DNA of 60,000 nt from Tubulanus polymorphus (GCF_964204645.1 NC_134033.1:15814155-15874154); one strand, 5' to 3'; counted from the stretch's first letter, positions 1-13,377 are shown. Notes: generated from the sequence alone by a model not told the origin. Program-made: numbers and translations.

Positions 1-2390
1 CAAAACATGATCAATCCCATTTCACCGACATATATTACAATATATACAATGTACCAACACCAGCGACATTTCAAAGATTCAACCACAACAAAGCTATCGA
101 TGGATAGCTGTTTTGAATATTTATACATTTAAAACGCTAAGTCGCAAAAAAGACGATCACAAAACATGATCAATCCCATTTCACCGACATATATTACAAT
201 ACATACAATGTACCAACACCAGCGACATTTCAAAGATTCATCCACCACAAAGCTATCGATGGATAGCTGCTTTGAATATTTATACATTTAAAATGTAAAG
301 TCATAATGAGGACGATTAGGAAACATAATCAGTCCCAATTCACCGACATATATTACAATATATACACAGAACCAACACCAGCGACATTTCAATGATTCAA
401 CCACCACAAAGCTATCGATGGATAGCTGTTTTGAATATTTATACATTTAAAATGTAAAGTCATAATGAGGACGATTAGGAAACATAATCAGTCCCAATTC
501 ACCGACATATATTACAATATATACACAGAACCAACACCAGCGACATTTCAATGATTCAGCCACCACAAAGCTATCGATGGATAGCTGCTTTGAATATTTA
601 TACATTTAAAACGCTAAGTCGCAAAAAAGACGATCACAAAACATGATCAATCCCATTTCACCGACATATATTACAATATATACAATGTACCAACACCAGC
701 GACATTTCAAAGATTCAACCACCACAAAGCTATCGATGGATAGCTGCTTTGAATATTTATACATTTAAAACGTAAAGTCGCAATAAGGACAATCACAAAA
801 CATGATCAATCCCATTTTACCGACATATATTACAATATATACAATGTACCAACACCAGCGACATTTCAATGATTCAGCCACCACAAAGCTATCGATGGAT
901 AGCTGCTTTGAATATTTATACATTTAAAACGTAAAGTCGCAATAAGGACAATCACAAAACATGATCAATCCCATTTCACCGACATATATTACAATATATA
1001 CAATGTACCAACACCAGCGTCATTTCAAAGATTCAACCACCACAAAGCTATCGATGGATAGCTGTTTTGAATATCTATACAATTAAAACGTTAAGTCGCA
1101 ATAAGGGTGCTCAGGGAGCAAAACTTGCCAAAACTCAATATCACCCCTGAACAGAGTGTATTTATTAACAAGCTGCAGCAAGCAGCAGTATTAAAGGAGG
1201 TCATCAGTGTTGTAACACACTGACAATTCAGTTTGTAAGTCACGTTTCTACATGACAGTTGAAGAAGGAAGGAGGAGACTCCTGCACTCAATATCACCCC
1301 TGAACAGAGTGTATTTATTAACACACAGCAGCAAGCAGCAGTATTAAAGGAGGTCATCAGTGTTGTCACACACTGACAATTCAGTTTGTTTGTCACGTTT
1401 CTACATGACAGTTGAAGAAGGAAGGAGGAGACTCCTGCACTCAATATCACCCCAAAACAGAGTGTATAAATTAACACGCAGCAGCAAGCAGCAGTATTAA
1501 AGGTGGTCATCAGTGTTGTAACACATTGACAATTCAGTTTGTTTGTCACGTTTCTACATGACAGTTGAAGAAGGAAGGAAGAGACTCCTGAACTCAATAT
1601 CACCCCAAAACAGAGTGTATCAATTAACACCCAGCAGTAAGCAGCAGTTAAAGGAGGTCATCAGTGTTGTAACGCACTGACAATTCAGTTCCTTTGTCAC
1701 GTTTCTACATGACAGTTGAAGAAGGATGGAGGAGACTCCTGAACACAATATCACCCCAAAACAGAGCCAGCAGCAAGCAGCAGTATTTAAGGAGGATGAT
1801 TCATGATGTTATAATGTTTAATGTAATAATTCTTATTGTAATAATGTTTAATGTAATAATTCAAGAAGTTCATGGAAGGTGGTAAGAATTAACACCCAGC
1901 AGCAAGCAGCAGTATTTAAGGAGGTCATCAGTGATGTAACACACTGACAAATCAGTTCCTTTGTCACGTTTCTACATGACAGTTGAAGAAGGAAGGAGGA
2001 GACTCCTGCACTCAATATTACCCCAAAACAGAGCCAGCAGCAAGCAGCAGTATTTAAGGAGGGTGATTCATGATGTTATAATGTTTAATGTAATAATTCT
2101 TATTGTAATAATGTTTAATGTAATAATTCAAGAAGTTCATGGAAGGTGGTAAGAATTAACACGCAGCAGCAAGCAGCAGTATTAAAGGAGATCATCAGTG
2201 TTGTAACGCACTGACAATTCAGTTCCTTTGTCACGTTTCTACATGACAGTTGAAGAAGGAAGGAGGAGACTCCTGACCTCAATATCACCCCTGAACAGAG
2301 TGTATCAATTAAGCAGCAGTATTAAAGGAGGTCATCAGTGTTGTAACACACTGACAATTCTGTTTGTTTGTCACGTTTCTATATGACAGT
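1..2390. repeat. Higher-order satellite, copy 1 (left end cut by window)
   Basis: About seven tandem ~159-bp monomers fill 1-1090; the phrase ccaacaccagcgacattt recurs near 54, 213, 373, 531, 690, 848 and 1009. Then ~151-bp monomers fill 1100-2390, recognised by tctacatgacagttgaagaa, and two of them carry an insert rich in taatgtaataatt. Each 159-bp monomer contains the hairpin AGCTATCGATGGATAGCT. Short reading frames here recur identically from copy to copy on both strands and begin inside monomers, so I do not regard them as genes. The copy begins left of the window. Confidence 0.9.
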
Positions 2391-5003
2391 TAACAACCTT
2401 CAGGTCCAAGGAACCAAAGTAAAGTTATCAAACAATAGCATCTTTGAGTATAACACTTTTAAAATGCGTAATGTGATAATAATTTGTGGATACAGTATAC
2501 ACAGAGAACCAACACCAGCATTATTTCAATGATTCAACCACCATAAAGCTATCGATGGATAGCTGTTTTGAATATTTATACATTTAAAACGTAAAGTCGC
2601 AATAAGGACGATCACAAAACATGATCAGTCCCATTTCACCGACATATATTACAATATATACAATGTACCAACACCAGCGACATTTCAAAGATTCAACCAC
2701 CACAAAGCTATCGATGGATAGCTGCTTTGAATATTTATACATTTAAAACGTAAAGTCGCAATAAGGACAATCACAAAACATGATCAATCCCATTTCACCG
2801 ACATATATTACAATATATACAATGTACCAACACCAGCGACATTTCAAAGATTCAACCACCACAAAGCTATCGATGGATAGCTGCTTTGAATATTTATACA
2901 TTTAAAACGTAAAGTCGCAATAAGGACAATCACAAAACATGATCAATCCCATTTCACCGACATATATTACAATATATACAATGTACCAACACCAGCGACA
3001 TTTCAATGATTCAACCACCACAAAGCTATCGATGGATAGCTGTCTTGAACATTTATACATTTAAAATGTAAAGTCATAATGAGGATGATTAGGAAACATA
3101 ATCAATCCCAATTCACCGACATATATTACAATATATACACAGAACCAACACCAGCGACATTTCAATGATTCAGCCACCACAAAGCTATCGATGGATAGCT
3201 GTTTTGAATATTTATACATTTAAAACGCTAAGTCGCAAAAAAGACGATCACAAAATATGATCAATCCCATTTCACCGACATATATTACAATATATACAAT
3301 GTACCAACACCAGCGACATTTCAAAGATTCAACCACCACAAAGCTATCGATTGAAAGCTGTTTTGAATATTTATACATTTAAAACGTAAAGTCGCAATAA
3401 GGACAATCACAAAACATGATCAATCCCATTTCACCGACATATATTACAATATATACAATGTACCAACACCAGCGACATTTCAAAGATTCAACCACCACAA
3501 AGCTATCGATGGATAGCTGTTTTGAATATTCATATATTTAAAATGTTAAGTCGCAATAAGGACGATTAGGAAACATAATCAATCCCAATTCACCGACATA
3601 TATTACAATGTATACACAGAACCAACACCAGCGACATTTCAATGATTCAACCACCACAAAGCTATCGATGGATAGCTGTTTTGAATATTTATACATTTAA
3701 AACGTTAAGTCGCAATAAGGATGCTCAGGGAGCAAAACTCGCCAAAACTCAATATCACCCCATAACAGGGTGTATTAATTAACACGCAGCAGCAAGCAGC
3801 AGTATTTAAGGAGGTCATCAGTGTTTAACGCACTGACAATTCAGTTTGTAAGTCACGTTTCTACATGACAGTTGAAGAAGGAAGGAGGAGACTCCTGCAC
3901 TCAATATCACCCCTGAACAGAGTGTATTAATTAACACGCAGCAGCAAGCAGCAGTATTTAAGGAGGTCATCAGCGTTGTAACGCACTGACAATTCAGTTT
4001 GTAAGTCACGTTTCTACATGACAGTTGAAGAAGGAAGGAGGAGACTCCTGCACTCAATATCACCCCTGAACAGAGTGTATTTATTAACACGCAGCAGCAA
4101 GCAGCAGTATTAAAGGTGGTCATCAGTGTTGTAACACATTGACAATTCAGTTTGTTTGTCACGTTTCTACATGACAGTTGAAGAAGGAAGGAAGAGACTC
4201 CTGAACTCAATATCACCCCAAAACAGAGTGTATCAATTAACACCCAGCAGTAAGCAGCAGTTAAAGGAGGTCATCAGTGTTGTAACGCACTGACAATTCA
4301 GTTCCTTTGTCACGTTTCTACATGACAGTTGAAGAAGGATGGAGGAGACTCCTGAACACAATATCACCCCAAAACAGAGCCAGCAGCAAGCAGCAGTATT
4401 TAAGGAGGATGATTCATGATGTTATAATGTTTAATGTAATAATTCTTATTGTAATAATGTTTAATGTAATAATTCAAGAAGTTCATGGAAGGTGGTAAGA
4501 ATTAACACCCAGCAGCAAGCAGCAGTATTAAAGGAGGTCATCAGTGTTGTAACACACTGACAAATCAGTTCCTTTGTCACGTTTCTACATGACAGTTGAA
4601 GAAGGAAGGAGGAGACTCCTGCACTCAATATTACCCCAAAACAGAGCCAGCAGCAAGCAGCAGTATTTAAGGAGGGTGATTCATGATGTTATAATGTTTA
4701 ATGTAATAATTCTTATTGTAATAATGTTTAATGTAATAATTCAAGAAGTTCATGGAAGGTGGTAAGAATTAACACGCAGCAGCAAGCAGCAGTATTAAAG
4801 GAGATCATCAGTGTTGTAACGCACTGACAATTCAGTTCCTTTGTCACGTTTCTACATGACAGTTGAAGAAGGAAGGAGGAGACTCCTGACCTCAATATCA
4901 CCCCTGAACAGAGTGTATCAATTAAGCAGCAGTATTAAAGGAGGTCATCAGTGTTGTAACACACTGACAATTCTGTTTGTTTGTCACGTTTCTATATGAC
5001 AGT
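2391..5003. repeat. Higher-order satellite, copy 2 (complete, 2,613 bp)
   Basis: A full unit runs from the phrase taacaacctt at 2391 to the same phrase at 5004, exactly 2,613 bp. The 159-bp monomers occupy about 2500-3715 and the 151-bp monomers about 3716-5003. Private variants, such as cgattgaaagctg in one monomer, recur at the same offset in copy 3, which shows that the 2.6-kb unit, not the monomer, was the last thing amplified. No gene is visible. Confidence 0.9.
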
Positions 5004-7730
5004 TAACAACCTTCAGGTCCAAGGAACCAAAGTAAAGCTATCAAACAATAGCATCTTTGAGTATAACACTTTTAAAATGCGTAATGTGATAATAATTTGC
5101 GGATACAGTATACACAGAGAACCAACACCAGCATTATTTCAATGATTCAACCACCATAAAGCTATCGATGGATAGCTGTTTTGAATATTTATACATTTAA
5201 AACGTAAAGTCGCAATAAGGACGATCACAAAACATGATCAGTCCCATTTCACCGACATATATTACAATATATACAATGTACCAACACCAGCGACATTTCA
5301 AAGATTCAACCACCACAAAGCTATCGATGGATAGCTGCTTTGAATATTTATACATTTAAAACGTAAAGTCGCAATAAGGACAATCACAAAACATGATCAA
5401 TCCCATTTCACCGACATATATTACAATATATACAATGTACCAACACTAGCGACATTTCAAAGATTCAACCACCACAAAGCTATCGATGGATAGCTGCTTT
5501 GAATATTTATACATTTAAAACGTAAAGTCGCAATAAGGACAATCACAAAACATGATCAATCCCATTTCACCGACATATATTACAATATATACAATGTACC
5601 AACACCAGCGACATTTCAATGATTCAACCACCACAAAGCTATCGATGGATAGCTGTTTTGAACATTTATACATTTAAAATGTAAAGTCATAATGAGGATG
5701 ATTAGGAAACATAATCAATCCCAATTCACCGACATATATTACAATATATACACAGAACCAACACCAGCGACATTTCAATGATTCAGCCACCACAAAGCTA
5801 TCGATGGATAGCTGTTTTGAATATTTATACATTTAAAACGCTAAGTCGCAAAAAAAACGATCACAAAATATGATCAATCCCATTTCACCGACATATATTA
5901 CAATATATACAATGTACCAACACCAGCGACATTTCAAAGATTCAACCACCACAAAGCTATCGATTGAAAGCTGTTTTGAATATTTATACATTTAAAACGT
6001 AAAGTCGCAATAAGGACAATCACAAAACATGATCAATCCCATTTCACCGACATATATTACAATATATACAATGTACCAACACCAGCGACATTTCAAAGAT
6101 TCAACCACCACAAAGCTATCGATGGATAGCTGTTTTGAATATTCATATATTTAAAATGTTAAGTCGCAATAAGGACGATTAGGAAACATAATCAATCCCA
6201 ATTCACCGACATATATTACAATGTATACACAGAACCAACACCAGCGACATTTCAATGATTCAACCACCACAAAGCTATCGATGGATAGCTGTTTTGAATA
6301 TTTATACATTTAAAACGTTAAGTCGCAATAAGGATGCTCAGGGAGCAAAACTCGCCAAAACTCAATATCACCCCATAACAGGGTGTATTAATTAACACGC
6401 AGCAGCAAGCAGCAGTATTTAAGGAGGTCATCAGTGTTTAACGCACTGACAATTCAGTTTGTAAGTCACGTTTCTACATGACAGTTGAAGAAGGAAGGAG
6501 TAGACTCCTGCACTCAATATCACCCCTGAACAGAGTGTATTTATTAACACGCAGCAGCAAGCAGCAGTATTAAAGGAGGTCATCAGTGTTGTAACGCACT
6601 GACAATTCAGTTTGTAAGTCACGTTTCTACATGACAGTTGAAGAAGGAAGGAGGAGACTCCTGCACTCAATATCACCCCTGAACAGAGTGTATTTATTAA
6701 CACGCAGCAGCAAGCAGCAGTATTAAAGGAGGTCATCAGTGTTGTAACGCACTGACAATTCAGTTCCTTTGTCACGTTTCTACATGACAGTTGAAGCAGG
6801 AAGGAGGAGACTCCTGAACTCAACATCACCCCAAAACAGAGCCAGCAGCAAGCAGCAGTATTTAAGGAGGATGATTCATGATGTTATAATGTTTAATGTA
6901 ATAATTCTTATTGTAATAATGTTTAATGTAATAATTCAAGAAGTTCATGGAAGGTGGTAAGAATTAACACCCAGCAGCAAGCAGCAGTATTTAAGGAGGT
7001 CATCAGTGTTGTAACGCACTGACAATTCAGTTCCTTTGTCACGTTTCTACATGACAGTTGAAGCAGGAAGGAGAAGACTCCTGAACTCAACATCACCCCA
7101 AAACAGAGCCAGCAGCAAGCAGCAGTATTTAAGGAGGATGATTCATGATGTTATAAGGTTTAATGTAATAATTCTTATTGTAATAATGTTTAATGTAATA
7201 ATTCAAGAAGTTCATGGAAGGTGGTAAGAATTAACACGCAGCAGCAAGCAGCAGTATTAAAGGAGGTCATCAGTGTTGTAACGCACTGACAATTCAGTTC
7301 GTTTGTTACGTTTCTACATGACAGTTGAAGAAGGAAGGAGGAGACTCCTGAACTCAATATCACTCCAAAACAGAGTGTATCAATTAACACCCAGCACCAA
7401 GCAGCAGTATTAAAGGAGGTCATCAGTGTTGTAACGCACTGACAATTCAGTTCGTTTGTTACGTTTCTACATGACAGCTGAAGAAGGAAGGAGGAGACTC
7501 CTGCACTCAATATCACCCCAAAACAGAGTGTATCAATTAACACCCAGCAGCAAGCAGCAGTATTAAAGGAGGTCATCAGTGTTGTAACACACTGACAATT
7601 CAGTATTTTGTCATGTTTCTACATGACAGTTGAAGAAGGAAGGAGGAGACTCCTGAACTCAATATCACTCCAAAACAGAGTGTATTAATTAACACCCAGC
7701 ACCAAGCAGCAGTACTAAAGGAGGTCATCA
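5004..7730. repeat. Higher-order satellite, copy 3 (one monomer lost)
   Basis: This copy matches copy 2 at an offset of 2,613 bp until about 6540, where one ~151-bp monomer is missing; after that the offset is 2,462 bp. The last part (7230-7730) has extra, more diverged 151-bp monomers and then stops abruptly at a different 60-bp array. The change of offset fits unequal exchange between monomers. Confidence 0.88.
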
Positions 7731-8046
7731 GTTATAAATTAGCAGTGATTTACCCACAGTGTCTTTGTAGCACTTAACTTTCATCACCACTAATTGATTT
7801 AGCAGTGATTTACCCACAGTGTTTTGTAACACTTAACTTTCATCACCACCAATTGATTTAGCAGTAATTCACCCACAGTGTTTTGTAACACTTAACTTTC
7901 ATCACCACCAATTGATTTAGCAGTAATTTACCCACAGTGTTTTGTAACACTTAACTTTCATCACCACCAATTGATTTAGCAGTAATTTACCCACAGTGTT
8001 TTGTAACACTTAACTTTCATCACCACCAATTGATTTAGCAGTAATT
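7731..8046. repeat. 60-bp tandem array, about 5 copies
   Basis: Units of about 60 bp run from one agcagtgatt/agcagtaatt to the next (7741, 7801, 7860, 7920, 7980). Each holds cccacagtgtt, taacacttaactttcatcac and caattgattt. A stray partial unit lies at about 8695-8745. Confidence 0.88.
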
Positions 8047-9020
8047 GATCCAGTTTGAAATGTGCTAAAATCAATGAGCAATTTCAAACTTTTCTATTGA
8101 GGAAACCACAGCAAAAAACTAAATGTATATAAAAAAGGACTGTCTTATTTAATTTTTGATGAGAGAGGAGAGAGAGGAGAGGAGGCATGTACACCTAACA
8201 CAACGTTTAAAACTCAATATCACAACCAAAACAGCAAGCATCAGCAACATGAAGTTTTCAAATAAGGAAGTTATCAGTATTGTAAGTCACATCTATTTGA
8301 CAATTCAAGAAGGCAAGGGAAGGAGAAGAGACTCCAAAACTCAATACCACCCCTAGAACAGAGTGGAATGAGCAACATGCAGTAGCAAACAACAGTATTT
8401 GCCGTAGTAGCAAACAACAGTATTTGCCGTTTTTAAAGGAGATGAAAGGAGTATCTTCTGTATTTGATACTCGTTTGATGTCATAGCAAGGCCATTACCG
8501 GGAGTTATAGAGAACAAAAGGAGAAGCCATGCCACCACAAGATTTTAATTGTCTATGATTTTGATATTGTATATAAAAATGGCACGACATATCACCTCGT
8601 AGCAAAGGAAGGAGGTAGAACAAACCACAAGATCAGTACATCTATCAATGTTTCATTATATGTATCATTGTTTCAAGACACCAACTTTCAATGTTTTGTA
8701 ACACTTAACTTTTATCACCACCAATTGATTTAGCAGTAATTCACATTTCGTGATGAGAGAGGAGAGAGAGGAGTCTTGTAGGAAATGTAGCGATACACCT
8801 ATCAAAGCTTTTTTACAAATGCAAATCAGTTTATTCTAGACTACGGACGTTTGTTGCTGGAGGAGACAAACTGTATTCCAAATTGAAACCCTTATCCCTT
8901 TTAGCTTTTTCTTAAAGAGATCGAACCCACAAGACGTCTGGCAAAGGCTTCAAACATTTTCATAACTGTTCGTGTAGAACCAATGACAAAACAAGCACTT
9001 ATCATCATCAAACAAAAGCT
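8047..9020. other. Non-coding spacer between tandem arrays
   Basis: I see no gene here. A 23-bp duplication (agcaaacaacagtatttgcc) lies at 8386-8431, a gagagaggagagagaggag motif occurs at 8160 and again near 8757, and a fragment of the preceding 60-bp unit is at about 8695-8745. The short open frames on both strands have no recognisable similarity or splice context. Confidence 0.6.
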
Positions 9021-10215
9021 GAAAACTGCAATCAGTGAGGGGAAGTATGCACAATCATTGAGATGATTGTTCATAGCTGCAACCAATGGAGTGAACTGCA
9101 ACCAGTGAGGGGAAGTATGCACAATCGATGAGATGATTGTTCATAGCTGCAACCAATCAAGTGAACTGCAACCAGTGAGGGGGAGTATGCACAATCGATG
9201 AGATGATTGTTCATAGCTGCAACCAATCAAGTGAACTGCAACCAGTGAGGGGAAGTATGCTCAATCGATGAGATGATTGTTCATAGCTGCAACCAATAGA
9301 GTGAACTGCAACAAGTGAGGGGAAATTATATTTCAAACCAGTGAGGGGAAATTAGCTCAATCATTGAGATGATTGTTCATAGCTGCAACCAATGAAGTGA
9401 CAACAAGTGAGGGGGAAGTATGCACAATCAATGAGATGATTGTTCATAGCTGCAACCAATAGAGTGAACTGCAACCAGTGAGGGGAAGTATGCACAATCG
9501 ATGAGATGATTGTTCATAGCTGCAACCAATCAAGTGAACTGCAACCAGTGAGGGGAAGTATGCTCAATCGATGAGATGATTGTTCATAGCTGCAACCAAT
9601 AGAGTGAACTGCAACAAGTGAGGGGAAATTATATTTCAAACCAGTGAGGGGAAATTAGCTCAATCATTGAGATGATTGTTCATAGCTGCAACCAATGAAG
9701 TGACAACAAGTGAGGGGGAAGTATGCACAATCAATGAGATGATTGTTCATAGCTGCAACCAATCAAGTGACAACAAGTGAGGGGAAAGTATGTACAATCA
9801 ATGAGATGATTGTTCGTAGCTGCAACCAATCAAATGAACTGCGACCAGTGAGGGGAAATTATATTTCAAACCAGTTAGGGGAAATTAGCTCAATCATTGA
9901 GATGATTGTTCATAGCTGCAACCAATGAAGTGACAACAAGTGAGGGGGAAGTATGCACAATCAATGAGATGATTGTTCATAGCTGCAACCAATCAAGTGA
10001 CAACAAGTGAGGGGAAAGTATGTACAATCAATGAGATGATTGTTCGTAGCTGCAACCAATCAAATGAACTGCGACCAGTGAGGGGAAATTATATTTCAAA
10101 CCAGTGAGGGGAAATTAGCTCAATCATTGAGATGATTGTTCATAGCTGCAACCAATGAAGTGACAACCAGTGAGGGGGAAATATGCACAATCGATGAGAT
10201 GATGAAGGAGGAGGG
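9020..10215. repeat. About 70-bp tandem array with an internal stem-loop
   Basis: More than a dozen units carry ccagtgaggggaa, then a caatcattgagatgattg-type stem-loop, then ttcatagctgcaaccaat. They alternate with a shorter variant containing gaaattatatttcaaacc, giving a higher-order period of roughly 230-300 bp from about 9300 onward. Open frames running through it are repeat artefacts. Confidence 0.88.
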
Positions 10216-10344
10216 ACTTATCTAACGTAATGGTATCAATGCTACGAATGTATGAAAAAAGTGAAAAGTAATAGTTTGAAACCAAGATTGAATGCATTCA
10301 TTCTGTTGTATTGATAAAGTGAGATCTGATGAAAATTATGAAAA

Positions 10345-10570
10345 AAGAAAAAAAAACTACTATCTACAAATTTACAATATCTACAAGAAAATTAAAAAGA
10401 GAAATAAAAACTACTATTTACAAATTTACAATATTTACAAGAGAAATAAAAACTACTATTTACAAATTTACAATATTTACAAGAGAAATAAAAACTACTA
10501 TTTACAAATTTACAATATTTACAAGAGAAATAAAAACTACTATCTACAAATTTACAATATTTACAAGATA
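10345..10570. repeat. 42-bp tandem array, about 5 copies
   Basis: The unit aaaactactatttacaaatt, continued by tacaatatttacaagagaaat, repeats every 42 bp. Because 42 is a multiple of three it translates as a 14-residue repeat (NKNYYLQIYNIYKR) over a short open frame. I regard that as a consequence of the period, not a gene. Confidence 0.88.
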
Positions 10571-10870
10571 GAGAGAAAGAGAGCGAAAGAGAGAGAGAGG
10601 AGAGTGAGGAGAGAGAGAGGAGGGAGAGAGGAGGAAGGATGAAGGAGAGGGGTGAGAGGAAGAAAGCAGAGAGAGAAGAGAGTTAGTGGGTTAAAGAAAG
10701 AGGAAGAGAGAGTTAGTGGGTTAAAGAAAGAGGGAGAGAGTTAGTGGGTTAGAGAAAGAGGAAGAGAGTTAGTGGGTTAGAGAGAGAGAGGGAAAGGATA
10801 GAGAGAGGGAAAGGATAGAGACAGAGAGGGATAGGATAGAGACAGAGAGGGAAAGGATAGATAAAGGTAG
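10566..10870. repeat. GA-rich low-complexity tract
   Basis: Almost pure purine on the plus strand, with local periods such as gagagttagtgggttaaagaaagag (about 10678-10760) and gggaaaggatagagacagaga (about 10790-10860). Confidence 0.9.
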
Positions 10871-10924
10871 AAAAAGAAGGGGTGATAAAAACAATAAAAC
10901 ATATGATAAAAACAATAAAACATA

Positions 10925-11205
10925 TGGGTAAAAACAGTTAAAAAGAGGCAGTTTAACGTCATACCACAGGACAAATAGATAAAAATCACTGATAAAATGT
11001 ATGGATAAAACGTATTGTTAAAATGAGGCAGTTTAACGTCGTACCACAGGACAAACAGATAAAAATCACTGATAAAACGTATTGTTAAAATGAGGCAGTT
11101 TAACGTCGTACCACAGGACAAATAGATAAAAATCACTGATAAAATGTATGGATAAAACGTATTGTTAAAAAGAGGCAGTTTAACGTCGTACCACAGGACA
11201 ACTTG
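10925..11205. repeat. 67/80-bp tandem array
   Basis: The phrase gaggcagtttaacgtc recurs at 10945, 11025, 11092 and 11172, giving alternating periods of 80, 67 and 80 bp. Each unit continues as gtaccacaggacaaatagat and aaaatcactgataaaa. Confidence 0.88.
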
Positions 11206-12100
11206 AAAATAGAGGTACACTAGCAATACTACTTATATGTTACTAGGTACAGTATTTTAGACAATTCTATAAAATTGTATAATTATCTCAACCTCTGCAC
11301 TACCAAATATCAATTCGACAAAAAGTCATCTTTGAAAACGTTCGTAAGAAATAAAACAACAAAACATAACGTAGCATTGAATTAATATTAATGTTATCAG
11401 AAGCTGAAAATCTGAAATCAACCATCAGCCATAAATGAGGAGGCGGGACTAATGCAATGAAATAATATCAATGCTCCAAACTTATAGGTTAAAATCTCGT
11501 TAAAACGATAGATGCAACAAGTGATATCAGTATCAAACTAAGATTGAATGCATTCATTCTGTTGTTTTGAATATTAAAATTATTCAATAGAATTAAAAAT
11601 ATTAATTATCAATTAAATCTATATCAAAATTTGCACTAAAAAAATTTGATGTATAGATATTATGAAGTTTAGAAAATTAAAAATTTAAGATTATATTTGA
11701 AATGTTTAAATAATCATTAAAATCTTAAGTTAAAAAGATATCTAAAAATATTTACAAGTAGAAATCAAAATCAATAAAAAAATCTAAAAAGAAATATAAT
11801 ATATACAAATAAAAAGCTATTCATAAATTTACTACATGTACAAGTACGGATAAAATGTGTCGATCAATTTGATGAAATATTTTATATTATTTGTCAATCA
11901 TAATCGGAACCGTAGTGATTTCAGAATGGAATAACTGGGCCAGGCCAATCACTCACTCGATGATCATCAATTACTGGTACTACACAACCACAGAAAGAGT
12001 GGTTTTTACTGCGCGGTATATTAGGCCAGGTGCACCTCTCAATAATAATGCCGCCTATTATGTTTGGTTTTTGGTGTGTTGATATGTACATCGATACATC
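11206..12100. other. AT-rich intergenic DNA
   Basis: No gene, RNA or ordered repeat is visible. The phrase aagattgaatgcattcattctgttgt (about 11542-11567) also occurs near 10283, marking a dispersed repeat. Open frames at 11890-12260 lie on the edge of the adjoining foldback element and have no gene-like features. Confidence 0.5.
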
Positions 12101-12104
12101 CTCA

Positions 12105-12440
12105 ATCACCAGGGTTTTATTGTCGCCCACCAAATTTCACGCTTACACAAACCCTGGTCACAAACCCTTCATTGGACTCTTACATTGTCCGAGATATCTC
12201 GAGTCGACAGGTTGCTGCTAAGCGGCCACTAGACTTTACATCTAGTCAATCAGATGTGTAGCAAATCTGCCGGCGAAAAACAACGCATCTGATTGGCTAG
12301 ATATATAGACTAGTGGCCGCTCAGTGGTAACCTGACTACCCAAGCAATCTTGAACAACGTAATAGACCAATGAAGAGTTTGCGACCGGGGTTTGTCTTGG
12401 CATGAGCTTCGGCAGACGACAATTAAAACCTGGCAAGTGA
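12105..12440. repeat. Foldback element with ~150-bp imperfect inverted arms
   Basis: The left arm (about 12105-12256) and right arm (about 12284-12440) are imperfect reverse complements. Near the centre agcggccactaga and aatcagatg face catctgattggcta and tagtggccgct; further out aggttgctgc faces ggtaacct, and caaacccttcattgga faces ccaatgaagagtttg. The spacer is ~30 bp. No transposase is present, so it is non-autonomous. Confidence 0.85.
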
Positions 12441-13375
12441 GGATGGCATTGATGTATATTGAATGAAAAAGCTGCATGTAAATATGAAATGTGTACGAGA
12501 ACCTTGAAAGCAGTGAAATAAGATATAAACTAGAGGTGCAGGGACACCATGCCCACTCGGTGAAATGCTTGACAATCTGACAATTTCAATATTTAATGCC
12601 CCCCGGTAAACATAACAAAAACCAATGCTACAAATATGCAATTGATTGCAGTTATATGCATAAATACCAAAACTCATGGAAAAATTGTATGAATTCAATA
12701 CCCCTGATGGGAAGAATAGAAAATGGGGTAAGACTAGCCCTATGACAATGCTAACAATTATCAAACATCATGACTGTAAGTTAAAGCAACCCAATATTTC
12801 TTATTATGATGGGGGATACATATCGATATCAAACATCAAATGTTGGAGAAATCTTTGAAACCTCCCTTAAAAACTTCAAAACTGTGTAAAACTGCCGATT
12901 TTAGCGAACAAGAATGGCTACCAGTCAGCCATCTTGATATTCTGCCAGTCGAATAACGGATGAAAAGTGAATACACTAGCCTGCTGGGACTCAAGTTAAG
13001 CTTAAAATCGATTAAAAAAAACACAACAAAATTTCAACAATATTTTAGAAAAAAACTAGAATCTAGAGACACCAAAAAGTGAAAAGCCTAAAAACTAAAT
13101 AAAAGTTTTCTAACAGTAACGAAAAAATACTGATTTAAAATTCCATTGTTTCATTCATTTATAATCTATTTCAGCGTAAAACCCTACATCCCTAAAATTA
13201 AGATAACATTAAAGATTATGTTTCAATGACCTGAGAGTATTGTATTATTAATCAATCTAATTAACTGCAAGTTCATCAAACAATAAAAAACCTAATCATC
13301 TACTCTATAACTAGTGATGTTACTTTCAATAACAAGAAAACAGGGGGGTAATTAAAACTGGTGTTAACGCTAAAA
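12441..13375. other. Intergenic DNA, nothing recognised
   Basis: AT-rich sequence without a plausible gene, RNA or ordered repeat on either strand. Short open frames on the minus strand (12423-12764, 12836-13024) lack start context, splice sites or family resemblance. Confidence 0.45.
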
Positions 13376-13377
13376 TA

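Noticed and set aside
1694-7227. Repeated 63-codon frames (MSRFYMTVEEG...) and long minus-strand frames with LLQLSCRNVT repeats
   Set aside because: They recur at satellite offsets, start within monomers, overlap on both strands and arise because ~151-bp monomers with few stops stay open by chance.
10292-10642. 116-codon frame with NKNYYLQIYNIYKR repeats
   Set aside because: The period (42 bp) is a multiple of three, so any stop-free unit gives a repeat protein; there is no gene context.
1-11205. CRISPR-like appearance of regular repeats
   Set aside because: These are continuous tandem arrays without unique spacers in eukaryotic intergenic DNA; no cas-like gene is present.
10777-11226. 149-codon minus-strand frame rich in Leu and Phe
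   Set aside because: It covers the GA-rich tract and the 67/80-bp array in complement; composition alone explains it.
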